From Dryomyza anilis (lineage: Eukaryota; Arthropoda; Insecta; Diptera; Dryomyzidae): a stretch of 64,000 bases of DNA. The notes beneath the pieces are model-generated. The model made no database searches, was not told the DNA's origin, and worked only from the letters and a program-made list of their open reading frames with translations. Each line of letters begins with the position of its first letter. Position 1 is the stretch's first letter. The position numbers were made by a program, and so were the translations under genes. The stretch is from assembly GCA_951804985.1 (NCBI GenBank), contig OX638133.1, positions 53,038,622-53,102,621 of the forward strand, written 5' to 3'. This document shows, in pieces, positions 47,385 to 58,568 of this stretch.

Positions 47385-47566
47385 CACGTCTAACTCCTCG
47401 GAGGTCACCTGACAGTCGTGGTATACCAAGCTCTTGGCTCTTGCAATTTCTGCTTAAAGCGCCTGTGACTGCTGGTCCAGCCAAGCCTTCGCAATGAAAT
47501 CAGCTCTGAATGTAACTTCAGAAAATGTGCAGCTCGTTGAAATGCTCGTCATAACATCTAGAATAA
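47385..47566 (-). pseudogene. Exon-like coding fragment, not recognised
   Basis: On the minus strand, after an acceptor-like TTATTCTAG, one frame reads VMTSISTSCTFSEVTFRADF, then AKAWLDQQSQAL, a stop, then AEIARAKSLVYHDCQVTSEE and a second stop. G+C is well above the flanks and the helix-rich, Gln/Glu/Ala-rich text looks coiled-coil. Two stops in one frame suggest a decayed exon. I cannot name the family. Confidence 0.35.
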
Positions 47567-48124
47567 ATAACACAACATAAAATTGTAATAATTGAACATA
47601 TTAATTAATTAAACATGTCACTTACATCATATAATAAAATTCGTTGCACGTCGATTTGAAAAATTGTAAACAATAAATTGAAAATAATATTTTGACATTT
47701 TGTTTTAAGAGCCACAAAACGGAACTGCCACATAATATTTTATTTTTTTCAAATAACAATCGCATATTGTTAAAAGTAACAATATATTTTTATGCGTGTA
47801 GAATTTTTTTTCTAAATAAATCGATTTTGTTTGAATTTTTTAAAAATTTGTCTCCAAAATGCTACAGTTTTTCTTCTAAGGTCAACTTCACATAATAATT
47901 CTAATACAGATAAAATTCCTTTCGCTTATATTATGATCCATATGAGTTAGAGAGGTGGATCAAAAATAAATATGTCTTCTATATATACAGTTGCGTGCAA
48001 CTAATTAGAAACTAATTGAGTAACGATACGTACCGCTATGTTACGATACGATTTGAATAACCATTTACTCGCACTGTATGTATCTCAGAATAGTACGTGA
48101 CACTTAGGTACATTACGCTACGTT
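47567..48124. other. Spacer, perhaps the end of a Tc1-like element
   Basis: 'acagttgcgtgcaactaatt' at 47988 is a dyad near the 3' end of the Tc1-like remnant and could be its terminus. The rest is featureless. Confidence 0.4.
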
Positions 48125-49080
48125 ACGATACGTTTGCATAACTGAGCCATTAAGAACTTGCCAGAGATTCTCAATAGTATTAATATCTCGACTACATGAC
48201 GGCCATTCCAATATAGTCACTACCAGAGATGGGCGCGTGTCGTGCTTTTTTCGTGTCATGCCCCAAAATCTGAGTTCGTGCGCGTGCCCGTGCGTGTCCC
48301 TGCTCCAAAATCAGGCACGCGCCCATTAAAGATTTTTTTTATAGTTTCTACCCCGATTCAGAAAATAAAAATTTCGTAGTATTTTAACCTTTCCTAAAAA
48401 ATCTGTTGTTTTAGTTTTACTTATGGATTTAAGAGAATAAAACAATATCAAACTTAATATTTGAATTATTTATTACAGGGACTAAAACCTATTGAAATAT
48501 CGGTTCGGGTTCCAAGATTTTTTAAATTGTGGTTCCGGTTCCGATTCCGGTTTCAACCAATAAATTAAATGGGTTTCGATTCCGGTTCCATACATTTTCA
48601 ATAACGGTTCCGATTCCGGTTCTTTGTGTTCCCTGACAGGGACTATAATATCTGTTCCGGTTCTGGTTCCGATATTTTTAAAATAGCGGTACCGATTCCA
48701 ACCAGAAAAATATATATGTTCCGATTCCAGTTCCGGTTCATCTTATTTTTAATAACGATTCTGGTTCCAAAAATCTAAACGGTTCCGGTATTATTTTTCA
48801 CGTTTCGCTTGCTTTTTCATGTTTTTCCGTGCTTTTTTGTGTTTTGTTGGGTTTTTCCGTGTTTTGTCGTGTTTTACCGTGTTTCTTCGTGCCTTTTAAA
48901 ACCCCGTATTTCTCGTGCGTGCCTGGGCTCGTGTTCGTGCGTGTCACCTATAGGCGTGCCCGTGCGTGTCCGTGTTATCAAAAACAGACACGCGCCCATC
49001 TCTAGTCACTACATTGTCCTCAAAAAATTGAGGTCTCCTATAAATTAAATTATAGCCTTTTGGATCATCTTGTGGCTTAA
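48125..49080 (-). pseudogene. Tc1-like transposase, C-terminal part, split by a hAT element
   Basis: Read on the minus strand: FVVLKPQDDPKGYNLIYRRP then QFFEDNVVTILEWPSCSRDI and NTIENLWQVL. This matches the Tc1 second-Asp region (QQDNDPKH) and the WPSQSPDLNPIENLW end. A 781-bp hAT element lies between 'gtcactac' and its duplicate. The missing central part is at 51886-52075. Several catalytic contexts have drifted (SRDINTIE). Confidence 0.75.
48224..49004. mobile_element. Non-autonomous hAT element, 781 bp, with 8-bp target duplication
   Basis: Ends CAGAGATGGGCGCGTGTC and the inverse of TAGAGATGGGCGCGTGTC. GTCACTAC is duplicated at 48216-48223 and 49005-49012, the hAT hallmark. The interior is made of degenerate short repeats: about a dozen GGTTCCG(A/G)TTCC units (48500-48790), then CGTGTTTT..CGTGTTT units (48810-48890). 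No transposase; the 79-codon frame at 48809-49048 comes from the repeats. Confidence 0.93.
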
Positions 49081-49090
49081 GAACAACAAA

Positions 49091-50346
49091 CCCAAGAAAC
49101 ATTTCTACGGAGCTCCGGCACAAACGGAATCACAATTCCGTCATTGCCGGTACGTTAACGGAACATTGAGCAAGTATCCGTCCAAGCAGGTACTAAAACG
49201 GAACGATAACGTGTCGATAAATCACACGACTCCGTTTGTATGCCGGCATTTTCGGTATTCCGAAAATAATACGTTTGAACTCCGTTTTGACGGTGCCGTT
49301 TTCGTGCCGGTGGAGACGGATTACACCGTTTTCTTCCAGTTAATACTCCGTCTTGCCGGTACCGATTTTCTTCCGTTGTAGCCTGAGTGTTTGAAACATG
49401 AAATCAGAAATCATTCAATATTGCGAAGCAGGGCGCAGAGAGCCGACATGCAGAAGGACATTGAAAGATAAGTAGCATAAATATAGCTAACATTTTCTCA
49501 ATATATATTGTCTTCCTCAATGCAGGCTAGTAAAGGACACTTTTTAATGGTGGAACAAAGCCATGGATCATGGAAGCCGAAATCAATGTCTTCAATAGAA
49601 ACGAATCATGATTTTCTGCAGCAGCCTTAACTGCGGTTTACAAACTGTTTTTGGATGCCGAAAAGGTGAATTCGCACAACATAAGCGTAGCCATTGAGCA
49701 TTGATAAGCCACATGGCGAGGTGGTGCCCAACATCAAGGTTACCCATTTAATTCGCGAAAGATTTGAATCTATTGTTGCAGAAAGGATGAGCTGGCTCTC
49801 CATTCAATGGAAATGATGAGATCACGACGCCCACATAAGGATTCTCAGGTGGTCAGCCGATCATCTCGGTTAGTGTGATGGAAATTGCTTTGTAAACCAT
49901 CTTGATTTAATAATTAACTTAATATTATAATGAAATTTGTTTATAATGAATTATTAAAATAATCAATTAAAATAACATACAAAAATATAATGTACTTGTT
50001 TTAATTTACAAATATAAAAAATATTTAAGTAAGCCCTTTTCCACTCAGTTTACAGCACGTTTTGTTGTATTCCTCTCCGTTTTTCTTAAACAATACGGTA
50101 CGATAATGGCACGTTTTCGGTGCGTTTCAATCGTTACAAAAATTTTTACTCAGTTTAAAGTACGATACAATGGCACGTTTTCGGCACGTCATAACGGATT
50201 TTCATCTGATTCGAATACGTTTTCGATGTTCCTTAAAACCCGCTCTCCAATACGTTTCCGGATTCAGAAATCGGCACGTTTCCGGAGTATGATTCCGTTT
50301 TGCTGTACCGATAACGGAACATAAGCGGAACGAATTGTTTCTTGGG
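49091..50346 (+). mobile_element. F5 element, copy 1, with E2-like coding fragment
   Basis: Edges CCCAAGAAACATTTCTACGG and TTGTTTCTTGGG, inverse over about 11 bp, with long GC-richer subterminal zones of repeated CGGAAC/CGTTTTCGG/CCGGCAC motifs. The middle (about 49560-49900) carries a decayed coding segment on the plus strand, NISVAIEH..., with WSADHLG near 49847. This resembles the 2-oxoacid dehydrogenase E2 catalytic core (see copy 2). The paired palindrome arm at 51840 shows the site without the insertion. Confidence 0.7.
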
Positions 50347-51840
50347 AAGTATTTTTATTATTTACATATATTGGATATTTCTGATTAAAATGACGTATAA
50401 TGCTTCCATATTGTTAACATTTTAAAAAATTACCTTAATTTACCTAGGCGAGTCGTGAATGTTGCTTTGCAAAATAATAGTAGTGCTACCGAATATGTTA
50501 CAAAATCGAAATGTTTTATAAAATTACTGGATTTAAAGCTTGTATTTGTATTAGAGAGTTTAATTGGAACAAAATTTGTAAAATATTTGATATATTTTAA
50601 GTTGATTTGATTGAATTCAAAATCTTGTTCGTTCTAGTGAAACCCAAAAACTCCTGGACAAAATACTACTTTAAAAATTGGTAAAAATCTATCTACAAAA
50701 TCTTGTTCTAGTGAAAATCCTAAAAACTGTATCGTGGACAAAATACAACTTTAAAAATTGTTCAAAATTATTAATGATAATGTTGATTGCTTAACTAAAA
50801 TATGAATTAATACAAAGATTATGCAAAAAAACATGAAACTCTAGGATAAAACGACACAATATATCAAAAATTCAATTGTTTGAAGTTGACAAATGACTTT
50901 TTCTTTGGCAGGCATCGAAGTGAATAAAAGTCTTAGTATGCAGATCGATAGCTTAACCATTAAAAAACAACTCATAGAACAATCTTTTTCTGGGAGAAGA
51001 TCACAAATAAATTTTTAGACGTAGAAAAATATTTCAAGAAATCATAAATTTTCTCATGACTATCAGTCTGGACCATTAGTGTAATTAAGTATTGTCTAAT
51101 AGCTCAAATATGCATAAAGTGTTTCCCAGTATTCTAAAAAATTTATTAACATTTTTTTTAATTTATTAAACGATTGAAAATGGAAATATATTTGTACAAA
51201 TAGGCCAGCAGTTAGTCATGAAGAAACTTATGATTTTTTGTAATATTTTGCTACGTCTTAAAAATTATTTGTGATCTCAAAGAAAAAATGTATTCTATGA
51301 ATTATTCTTTAATGGTTAATCTATCAATCTGCATACTAAGAATTTTAATTACTTTGATGCCTGCCTAGAATAGGTTACTCAAATCATATGTCAAACTAAA
51401 TCAAAAGAATTTTTGATATATTTTTTAATTTTATCAAGGAGTTTTATGTTTTTTTTTTGCACAATCTTTGCATTATTTGATATTTTAGTTAAGTAGTAAA
51501 CGATATCCTTAATAATTTTGAATAATTTCTAAAGCGTTATTTTTTAAATGTTATAATTTTAAGGATTTTTTGGGTTATCAAATCAACAGAAAATATATCA
51601 AATATTTTACAAATTTTTCCAATTAATCTCTCTAATACAAATACAAGCGTTAAATTCAGTAATTTTATTAAATATTTCGATTTTGTAACATATTCGGTAG
51701 TACTACTATTATTTTGCACAGCAACATTCACGACTCGCCTAGGTAATTTTTTAAAATGTGTTAAAAATATGGAAAAATACGTCATTTTAATCAGAAATAT
51801 TCAATATATGTAAATAACAAAAGTACTTTGTTGTTCTTAA
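50347..51840. repeat. Long palindrome, arms of about 0.7 kb
   Basis: 50347-51075 and 51215-51840 are reverse complements with scattered differences. Landmarks: 'cctaggcgagtcgtgaatgt' at 50453 against 'acattcacgactcgcctagg' at 51724, and 'aaccattaaa' against 'tttaatggtt' near the centre. Beyond F5 the left arm continues into 49040-49090 and the right arm into 51841-51886, so both arms include about 50 bp of Tc1 coding sequence. A 97-bp imperfect tandem repeat lies at 50625-50770. The frame at 51537-51785 is not a gene. Confidence 0.9.
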
Positions 51841-51885
51841 ACCACAAGGCGATCAAAAAGGATATAATTTAATTTATAGGAGCAC

Positions 51886-52075
51886 ACAGGTGTATATTTA
51901 TGTCGGTCCATATTTCCTTCAATTTTATGAATGGGGCCAACTCCACGCTATAACATAGCACCCCAAAGCATTAGATTTACACCGCCAGCTTTAATTTTGG
52001 ATGTGTGTATTTTGGGTCCCAGGTAAAATTTTTTGGTATCGGCAATCTCACAGAAACAGCAATCCTAATGATTTT
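51886..52075 (-). pseudogene. Tc1-like transposase, central part
   Basis: On the minus strand: AGGVNLMLWGAML, stop, RGVGPIHKIEGNMDRHKYTP, the usual Tc1 motif that follows the first Asp (GG..VMVWGCF...GVGP...I.G.MD). The direction and order fit the C-terminal part at 48125-49080; the palindrome and F5 lie between. Confidence 0.75.
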
Positions 52076-52621
52076 TTTTCGAAATCGTGTTCGAATACAG
52101 TTTTAAAACATTGCCATATTATTTTGTATGCGTTTTTTTGTTAATCTTTAACATTTCAGATATTAATGTTGTAAAATAATACTTTAGATATAAAATGTGT
52201 ATACAGGATCTTTGTTTTTTGCAGTTATCTATTCTTGTATGCACAAATTTCACATTTTTCAGATGTTTTGCCAAATGTCAAACAGTGTTGTTGGATAAAA
52301 TTACGTTGTGGTGTGCAAATAAATATTAAAGTTAAAATTATGTTAAACTGCAATTAAAAGCATATAAAATGACTTTTAAATGTAGTTTTTCATGTAAGAA
52401 AAGGTTGTGATTACACTGCGTAATTTTTCAAGAGTTAAAAAAAAAGATATTTTCCAGCCGGTGAAGTATTTGCGGTTGTTGAATATATCTGTAATTAAGA
52501 AGTTCACTTTACCGGCTGAAAAAAATTGCTACCCCCTTTATTTTCGAAAAAAATTACAACAAAAAAGAAATGCCGCTCAGACCCCTGGTCACCTTGAAAA
52601 ATCAAAAACTGGTTCACCTAC
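52076..52621. other. Spacer with a short inverted repeat
   Basis: AGCCGGTGAAGT at 52457 and ACTTTACCGGCT at 52507 form a 12-bp inverted pair about 40 bp apart. Otherwise featureless. Confidence 0.45.
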
Positions 52622-52850
52622 TTCCCAATAAGCAATAAGTTTAAGGTTCGATAAATTTGGAGAGTTTTCTTTTACAACCAGTGTGGATGTAATGTCATGA
52701 TCAAGCTGAATAAATGAATGTTATTCCAACGTTGGTTTTCGAAGTTAAAAAAACTTGAGACGAAATTCACTACACAAAATTACTCAGTGGCAACCCAGTG
52801 AATGCCAAAAAAAAAAAAATACATCTTTTCCGCCACTACATATGCGCAAC
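52622..52850 (+). repeat. F12 repeat, copy without the gene segment
   Basis: F12 from 'ccaataagcaataagtttaa' to the edge 'cactacatatgcg', where the other copies continue into the MICOS-like segment. Here an F10 MITE follows instead. Confidence 0.65.
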
Positions 52851-52856
52851 ATTTAC

Positions 52857-52983
52857 ATTGTATCTTCTGTGTCTCACTGTATCTCCTAGGGTTGCATTTT
52901 TTTAATTTTCATATAAAAATAGCAGTTTTTTTCAAAAATTTCAACCCTAGGAGATACAGTGAGACTCACAGAAGATACAATGG
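52857..52983. mobile_element. F10 palindromic MITE, 127 bp
   Basis: Arms of about 40 bp: CATTGTATCTTCTGTGTCTC with ACTGTATCTCCTAGGGTTG, and the inverse CAACCCTAGGAGATACAGTG with AGACTCACAGAAGATACAATG. The loop is about 45 bp and A+T-rich. One end recurs at 43246-43290. Confidence 0.9.
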
Positions 52984-53225
52984 CTGCATTCAGCGACCTC
53001 AGCAGTTGTGGAGCTGTTGAGCAAATTGAGCTTGAATGGCATGCTACCCTTAACATGTGTAGTGAGCGGTCGCCATTTTTTCCAGCATAAAATTTGTACG
53101 CTACATTTGCGCTGCATTTGTTATCGATGACATTTTAACTCAAATATTTATAAACAAAAATGGAATTTAGAAATATGTTTTTAATCAATTAAAGAATTGT
53201 ATTGCAAGTTCAATATTAAGTTAAA
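52984..53225. other. Spacer, no gene seen
   Basis: Slightly GC-richer at 52984-53080 ('gacctcagcagttgtggagc'), then A+T-rich. Confidence 0.4.
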
Positions 53226-53480
53226 CATTAAATGAAGAACCACATTTTATTTATAGCTTACAATTAAGTTAAACCTCGAATGTATATTGAGTGTCGGAAT
53301 TCAAGTTTAGGTAAAGGCTAAATTCAATTGGATAAAAAGCTACCAGTTTTGCTGGAGAACGCAATGGTTTTCAAGCTAACAATTACAAAAAGTTGAACGC
53401 TTTTCTCCAGTGAAAGCTTCGATATCCATGTTCAATATACATTCGATAATCATTTAATATCCAGCTTTGTGGTTTATTGG
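53226..53480 (+). repeat. F13 tail, fourth copy
   Basis: From 'aatgaagaaccacattttat' to TATCCAGCTTTGTGGTTTAT-TGGGTT. It lies 0.4 kb after F12 with no gene segment between, so 52622-53480 is an internally deleted version of the F12-MICOS-F13 unit with an F10 MITE inside. Confidence 0.65.
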
Positions 53481-55000
53481 GTTACAAGTACATATGGGTA
53501 CTCATAATTGTATATAATAATTGAAGTGTATAAGCATGTATAACGTTTAGAATTTTATGTCAATTTATTTTATTATATTTTTTTAAATTTGCATGAAAAA
53601 AAAAAGTCTGTCTAAACATTTAGCACATAATCAGCCTTATCGTGAAGAAATAAATCATAAAAGATGAAAAATTTATAATTTTATACAATATCTACAGTTA
53701 TGAAAACGTTTAAAAAAAATTTACCTGGGAACAAAAAATTACGAGAGAATTAAATATTCTCCAAGTGGTGTCGATAAGGCTGTATATTACTAACCATGAT
53801 ACAAATATTTACAGGTACGATCACTCTGACATTAGGCAAGTTTTTTTGACAAATTTGGAAATATTTTGTTTTGATTCAAATTCAAATTTTCAAAAATTGA
53901 AATTTATGTTCAAAGAAAATATTAAAAATATTTTTCAGATTTTATTTTGATTATAAAAATGCTTGTGAACATTTTTAAGTTATCTCAAAGCATACCTTGA
54001 TAATTATTTTTCATTTCTATAGAATTTTATATTGATTTTTTTTTAATTGTCGATTTTGTTTTGGTTTTAAAACTAAACTTCAAAAAACTTGCCTAGTGTC
54101 ACATAAAGTAAACATTGGAAAAAAATGAGAGAGTGATCGTACCTGTATATATTAGTATCATGTTACTAACCCTATTCTGGCACGAGTCACAAATTCAAAT
54201 CGGCCACAATAGTCGCTTTGTCACAATTTATTATTCTGTCAATTTAATTTTCTATGTTTATTGACGTAATATATACATTCGGCATATATTTTAAAAATTT
54301 GAATGCTAGCCAAAATAAAGAGAAACAAGAATAAGTTTTAATAAAACAACTAGTTTCATTGAATTTTTCACAATTTAAAACAGTTTTCTACAGCGCGGTA
54401 CACTAAGGTACACTCCGCAAGGTGCCGCACGATGATATCACAACGGAAAATGATATCTGTCTGGAGTTACTATTCGACAGAGGCTGCAATTTAGCATCAC
54501 ACATGCATATCACCAAACAATTTTTAAACACAGGAACACACACACAACATAAATAAATATTTTCACATCGACTACTTGACGAATTTAGAATTTCACCGTG
54601 TTCGTGTTTCTACCGAAAGAGATACGCATCCAGCCGCACTAGTAGACTGTTTTTATGACAAGTTGGTTCCTTGGGATTAAGCCAGAACATAACTGCGTCA
54701 ATGGAAATTTTTATAGTTAAATTTATTTCTTTGGGATTCAATTTATCCAACAATAATGGTAATGGTCAAAAACACATTTATGACCCAACATGTTTTATTT
54801 TGGATATCGATAGAACACTTCATATGAATGCAAATGGTTCCCTTTGGAGTGGTCCCTGACCCCGTAAAGTAAAAAAAGCATTTTCGCTTATTCTGTTATG
54901 TCAAAATGCATTTAATTACGTCAGAACCAGCATGGTCCAAAAATCCATTTCAAAAATTTTTGTAGAAAACGAAATGCATTTTTACATTTTAATTGTGACA
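53481..55000. other. Spacer, no gene assigned
   Basis: A+T-rich to 54350. 54370-54620 is more balanced ('aaggtacactccgcaaggtg', CACACACAACA tract) but no frame stays open. The 62-codon frames at 53765 and 54671 have no motif. Confidence 0.35.
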
Positions 55001-55175
55001 ATAGTTGAGCGGCGCTCTATTTGAGCGCGCCCATCTGACGTCAGCTCATGTCTGCTCATCAGTGATTGAATGATCAAATATCGACCAACTTTCTTCGCTC
55101 AAGTTCATTTGAGCTAACTGATTTGAGCGTACTTGACAGATTAGTTTGAGTCCGCTGATTTACAACCATGGTTTG
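55001..55175. repeat. Cluster of TTGAGC/GCTCAA motifs
   Basis: At least six TTGAGC or GCTCAA hexamers within 175 bp (about 55004, 55019, 55098, 55109, 55123, 55146), next to GCGCGCCCATCTGACG, which resembles a hAT end in reverse (compare 48224). Possibly a subterminal region; the partner end was not found. Confidence 0.4.
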
Positions 55176-55180
55176 TGACG

Positions 55181-55750
55181 TTAAGCGGTGACAGTGCTGC
55201 TGAGCGTGCGCTTATGTGACTCGTACATGCTGGTGAGGTCTGGAAAAGAGATGCTCATTGCACGCCACAGCGCTTGCTTCACATTTTGCGGCAGGTTCGC
55301 TAACATAAAACAATTTAATATTTTTAATATTAGTAAAAAATAAAACGCACTATAATAGCTGTTGTCCATTAACAGCTGGTAGAACTGAACCAGTCCTTGA
55401 TCGCTTAATCAACCGTTGCATATAAAATGTTCGCTTTAACTTTACGGCCATCGTTGCTGTTCCACTGCCAGCTGGAAAGTTGCTTGTCAAACGCATGCGA
55501 CTTGACATCCAAAATAACCGACTTGACCTCTAGTATTTCGTGTTTCTGCTGCAGTTTCTTGTGTTGTATGTCTGAAAATGAATTGAAATAAAGTATAAAA
55601 GGTCTTATAATTCATTAGTTTACTCTTGGTTTTACATACTTTGCGTAAATCAACGATGCTCGTCTTCTTCATTTCGTCATTAGAATCTTCGCGCAAAAAC
55701 ATTTGCACCTCTTCCGACAGAAAACAGCGTTCGTGCAACTAATGTCGATG
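55181..55750 (-). pseudogene. Intron-containing gene fragment, not recognised
   Basis: Minus strand. Exon a: HERCFLSEEVQMFLREDSND then EMKKTSIVDLRKV, ending at a donor AGTAT/GTAAAA (about 55635). After an intron of about 65 nt with acceptor TTTTCAG, exon b gives IQHKKLQQKHEILEVKSVIL then DVKSHAFDKQLSSWQWNSND-GRKVKANILYATV. A frameshift near 55420 is needed to go on with SDQGLVQFYQLLMDNSYYS. A second intron ends TTTATGTTAG, and exon c reads NLPQNVKQALWRAMSISFPD then LTSMYESHKRTLSSTVTA and a stop at 55181. Composition and splice sites argue for a true protein with a coiled-coil start. The family is unknown to me. Either a partial host gene with an error, or captured cargo. Confidence 0.5.
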
Positions 55751-56098
55751 AGATGTATGCCGCCAACATCGGCAACCACTGGTGATGGGCAAGCGGTGGT
55801 GATGCGCAAACGATTTATATATTTTTTTTTATTTTTTTTAACGAAAAACGCTCATTGATTTTATTTTAATTGACATATTAAATGAAATAAAAAAATAAAT
55901 ATGTTGAAGTCTGTTTAACAATTGGTTTGATTTTAACAATTCAACAAAGAATTTAACAACCTTTCCTAAAACTATTGTTAAATAGAAAAGAGCTACAATC
56001 ATCATTCAAATTAAAGGGAAACGAGTTGGGAAAGTTAGGCCACATGGGTAAGTTCGGTCACATGGGACGGACTTTTATAGTCGGTCGGACCCTACACC
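55751..56098. other. Spacer, no gene seen
   Basis: Contains 'ggtgatgggcaagcggtggt' at 55781, with a hAT-end look. The 60-codon frame at 55975-56157 runs into the next element. Confidence 0.4.
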
Positions 56099-56856
56099 AG
56101 GCATGTCAAACACGCGGCCCGCCAACCTTTCTTCTGCGGCCCGCGCAGACTTTTTAAAATATTATTAATATATTTTAAATGATTATTATGTTTTATTGTG
56201 CATTTTTGTGCAGCGCCATGTATCCCATTTAACATGCCATATATGAAATTAAATTAGGTACTAATCTTGGTTAAAAACTTATTAATTTATTACTTAAAAA
56301 AAAAAAACAATATTTTTGTAGGTACATTATTTTCTAAAATTTAATAATGAGATATTAATAAGTTTTTGATATAGAGTCTTAATTTATTTTCCTAATTGTC
56401 ATTTTAAATATTATACATGACTTTGTAAAATGGCATAACAATAATTTTTATATTTTTTTCATCAAGTAATATTGGTTTTTATTCATAAAATTTAAAATTT
56501 ATTGTAAAGTTTTCAATTTCCATTGGATACATTTCGCCGGCATATATAAAAAATATATGGTGACGCATAGTTTTGTACGTCTAACACCGAAAAGAAAATT
56601 ACATTATTGTTTTTGATTCGACTATTAAAAATAAAAGGACCCCTACAGCACGAAATCATTGCAGGAACGTTGCTGGGACATTGCACTGCAAGATTGAAAT
56701 ATTGCCAGAAATATCGCTGCAATGTTCCAGCAATCTATCTATGTCCGCCTCCTGGAATATTGCAGGAATATATTGCAATATTCCAGCCATATGGTAAGAA
56801 ATGAGTATTAGCAATGAAAAAAAAGAAACAAAAAAAATCTTTAATTTTGTTCCTCT

Positions 56857-56859
56857 CTC

Positions 56860-56890
<31 letters not shown>

Positions 56891-57773
56891 TAACCAACGC
56901 TCAGGGGATGCCCCCTATTCATGCAATGCACAGTGTTGATCGTAAGAAGGGATGATAGGTTATATGGAGGGTGGAAAGATGGAGTAGTGTCGGTGAATGT
57001 TTGTTTTGAACTTGCCAATATCAAAAATGTCGGGAAAAACAGACGCAGGGAGATTGTTCCACAAACGTATCGTGAAGAACGAATCGACTGAAGAACGAAT
57101 TCTCTCGGTAATGCGTGGTTCTATTGAGAGCCGAGTGAACTACGAAGGGGTGGGCTTGGTTCGATGCCCGAGTAGAACGAGAGGACACACGACCTGGTGG
57201 AATCAGGCCATGTATTTCCCTCGAACACTTACCATTGTAATACCTATAGAACAGGCTTACACACTCTACGGTCCTTCGGTGCTCAAGAGAACCAATAGAG
57301 GATGAAATATTTTCATCCCCTATTAAATATATTGCACGCTGTTGGATTCGATCCAGGAACTCCAAAAAAGATTTTGAAGCCCCTGCCCATATGTGCGAAT
57401 TGTATTCCATCTTAGGCCGAATATAGGTGGTGTAGACAGTGCGCAAGTCAGCAGGAGTGAAGTATGTCTTACACCGTTTTAAAAAACCGAGGCACTTGGC
57501 CGCCTCTTTCGACACGTCAAATATGTGATCATTCCAACGGAGATCACATTGAATTGATATGCCCAGAACGTCAAGAGCAGCTGACTCTGCAATATCCACA
57601 GCACCCATATTAAGGGGAGGTAGGGTTGAATCCATTCTTTTGTGAGATAACAGACAACATTGGGTCTTGCGTGCATTAAAATCAACTCTATTTGCAAGAC
57701 CCCACTCGGAGATTGTTTTAAGGTCATTATTGAGTGTGTCATTCATAGTGCGTTTATATTTAAGTTGACACAA
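56857..57773 (-). pseudogene. 5'-truncated LINE, C-terminal reverse transcriptase, poly-A tail
   Basis: The minus-strand frame 57773-57021 (250 codons) covers the RT thumb and tail: ISEWGLANRVDFNARKTQCC, DVLGISIQCDLRWNDHI, RTVYTTYIRPKMEYNSHIW, DRIQQRAIYLIGDENI and SFFSRFVLHDTFV. It is a CR1/Jockey-type LINE different from the other two. The catalytic box is not present (5' truncation). The 3' UTR runs to a poly-A tail, seen as about 26 T at 56858-56884. The tail and the open frame suggest a fairly young insertion. Confidence 0.85.
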
Positions 57774-57835
57774 GCTGGTATCGAACTCCTTACTCCGGCG
57801 TTAAAGTCCACTGCTATCTCCGTTAGGCTACGCAT
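57766..57835 (-). repeat. tRNA-like sequence fused to the LINE 5' end
   Basis: Minus strand GCGTAGCCTAACGGAGATAG then CAGTGGACTTTAACGCCGGA, GTAAGGAGTTCGATACCAG: A-box-like start and B box GTTCGATACC. The acceptor stem does not pair, so it is not a tRNA gene. It runs straight into the LINE frame, so this is either a SINE head joined to a LINE tail or a template-switch chimera. Confidence 0.6.
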
Positions 57836-58568
57836 CAACAATGTTTTTGTTTAGATATTTGCCTTCAAAACGAAATTTTTGAAATGTTCAATTTATTATT
57901 CAATGTCACAACGTTCAGACAGAATTATAAATGAACACAGGGCTGCCCGAAGTATATCGGCGACTTAGGTTCCACGTTAGTGGGGCGCAGAAAACAATTG
58001 TGTTTGTACAATCAAACCCATGCCCAACGTAAATTTTAAATACGTTTATGATAACCAAAAATAATTGTTTACAATTTTGACTATTTGGAACAATTCTTCT
58101 ACAAGTTTATGTACATCTTTTTATAGGATTGAAATTAAAACTTAAAATTTTTCTAAAGCAATTTTGAATTAAATTAAGTAAAGTAATTTATTAATTTACA
58201 CCTTTATTACATTTTTTTTTCTGTTCGATAGATTTGTTAATTGTGGCATTATAATACAATATTGTATTTTGCGCTATAGATGATTACTATTTACGTCTCA
58301 TATTGAGAAAAAATGTATTAAAATTAAATATATTATTTTGTATATGTATATTTGATATTTTTTTTATATTTTTAAGTAATTGGTAAAATATGTCTGAATA
58401 ATTTTTCAAATAAACACTTTGTCTTGCTGGAATATTGCACTTTGTCTTGCTAAAATATTGCGTTTTATATATTGCTACAATATTTCAGAAATATTGTATG
58501 CGCAATATAAAATAATACAATGTAGCAATATTACTGCAAGATTGCAGCAACAGTTGGTGCTGTAGGGG

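Larger units (their letters stand above)
56638..58568. mobile_element. CCCCTACAGCAC-ended element with internal TTGCAGCAATATTGC repeats
   Basis: Left edge CCCCTACAGCACGAAATCAT, right edge inverse CCCCTACAGCACCAACTGTT. Both subterminal zones (56660-56790 and 58425-58550) are full of 'attgcag(c/g)aatattgc' units that pair with one another. The LINE fragment sits in the centre. No transposase. Confidence 0.6.

Noticed and set aside
48809..49048. 79-codon hydrophobic ORF
   Set aside because: Product of the CGTGTTTT repeats inside the hAT element.
49070..49381. 103-codon ORF at the left end of F5
   Set aside because: It starts in the Tc1 remnant and runs over the subterminal CGGAAC-type repeats; the matching region of F5 copy 2 does not keep the frame.
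50106..50324. 72-codon ORF with a similar ORF at 62398-62631
   Set aside because: The similarity comes from shared F5 subterminal repeats; the text is repetitive and extends past element borders in different ways.
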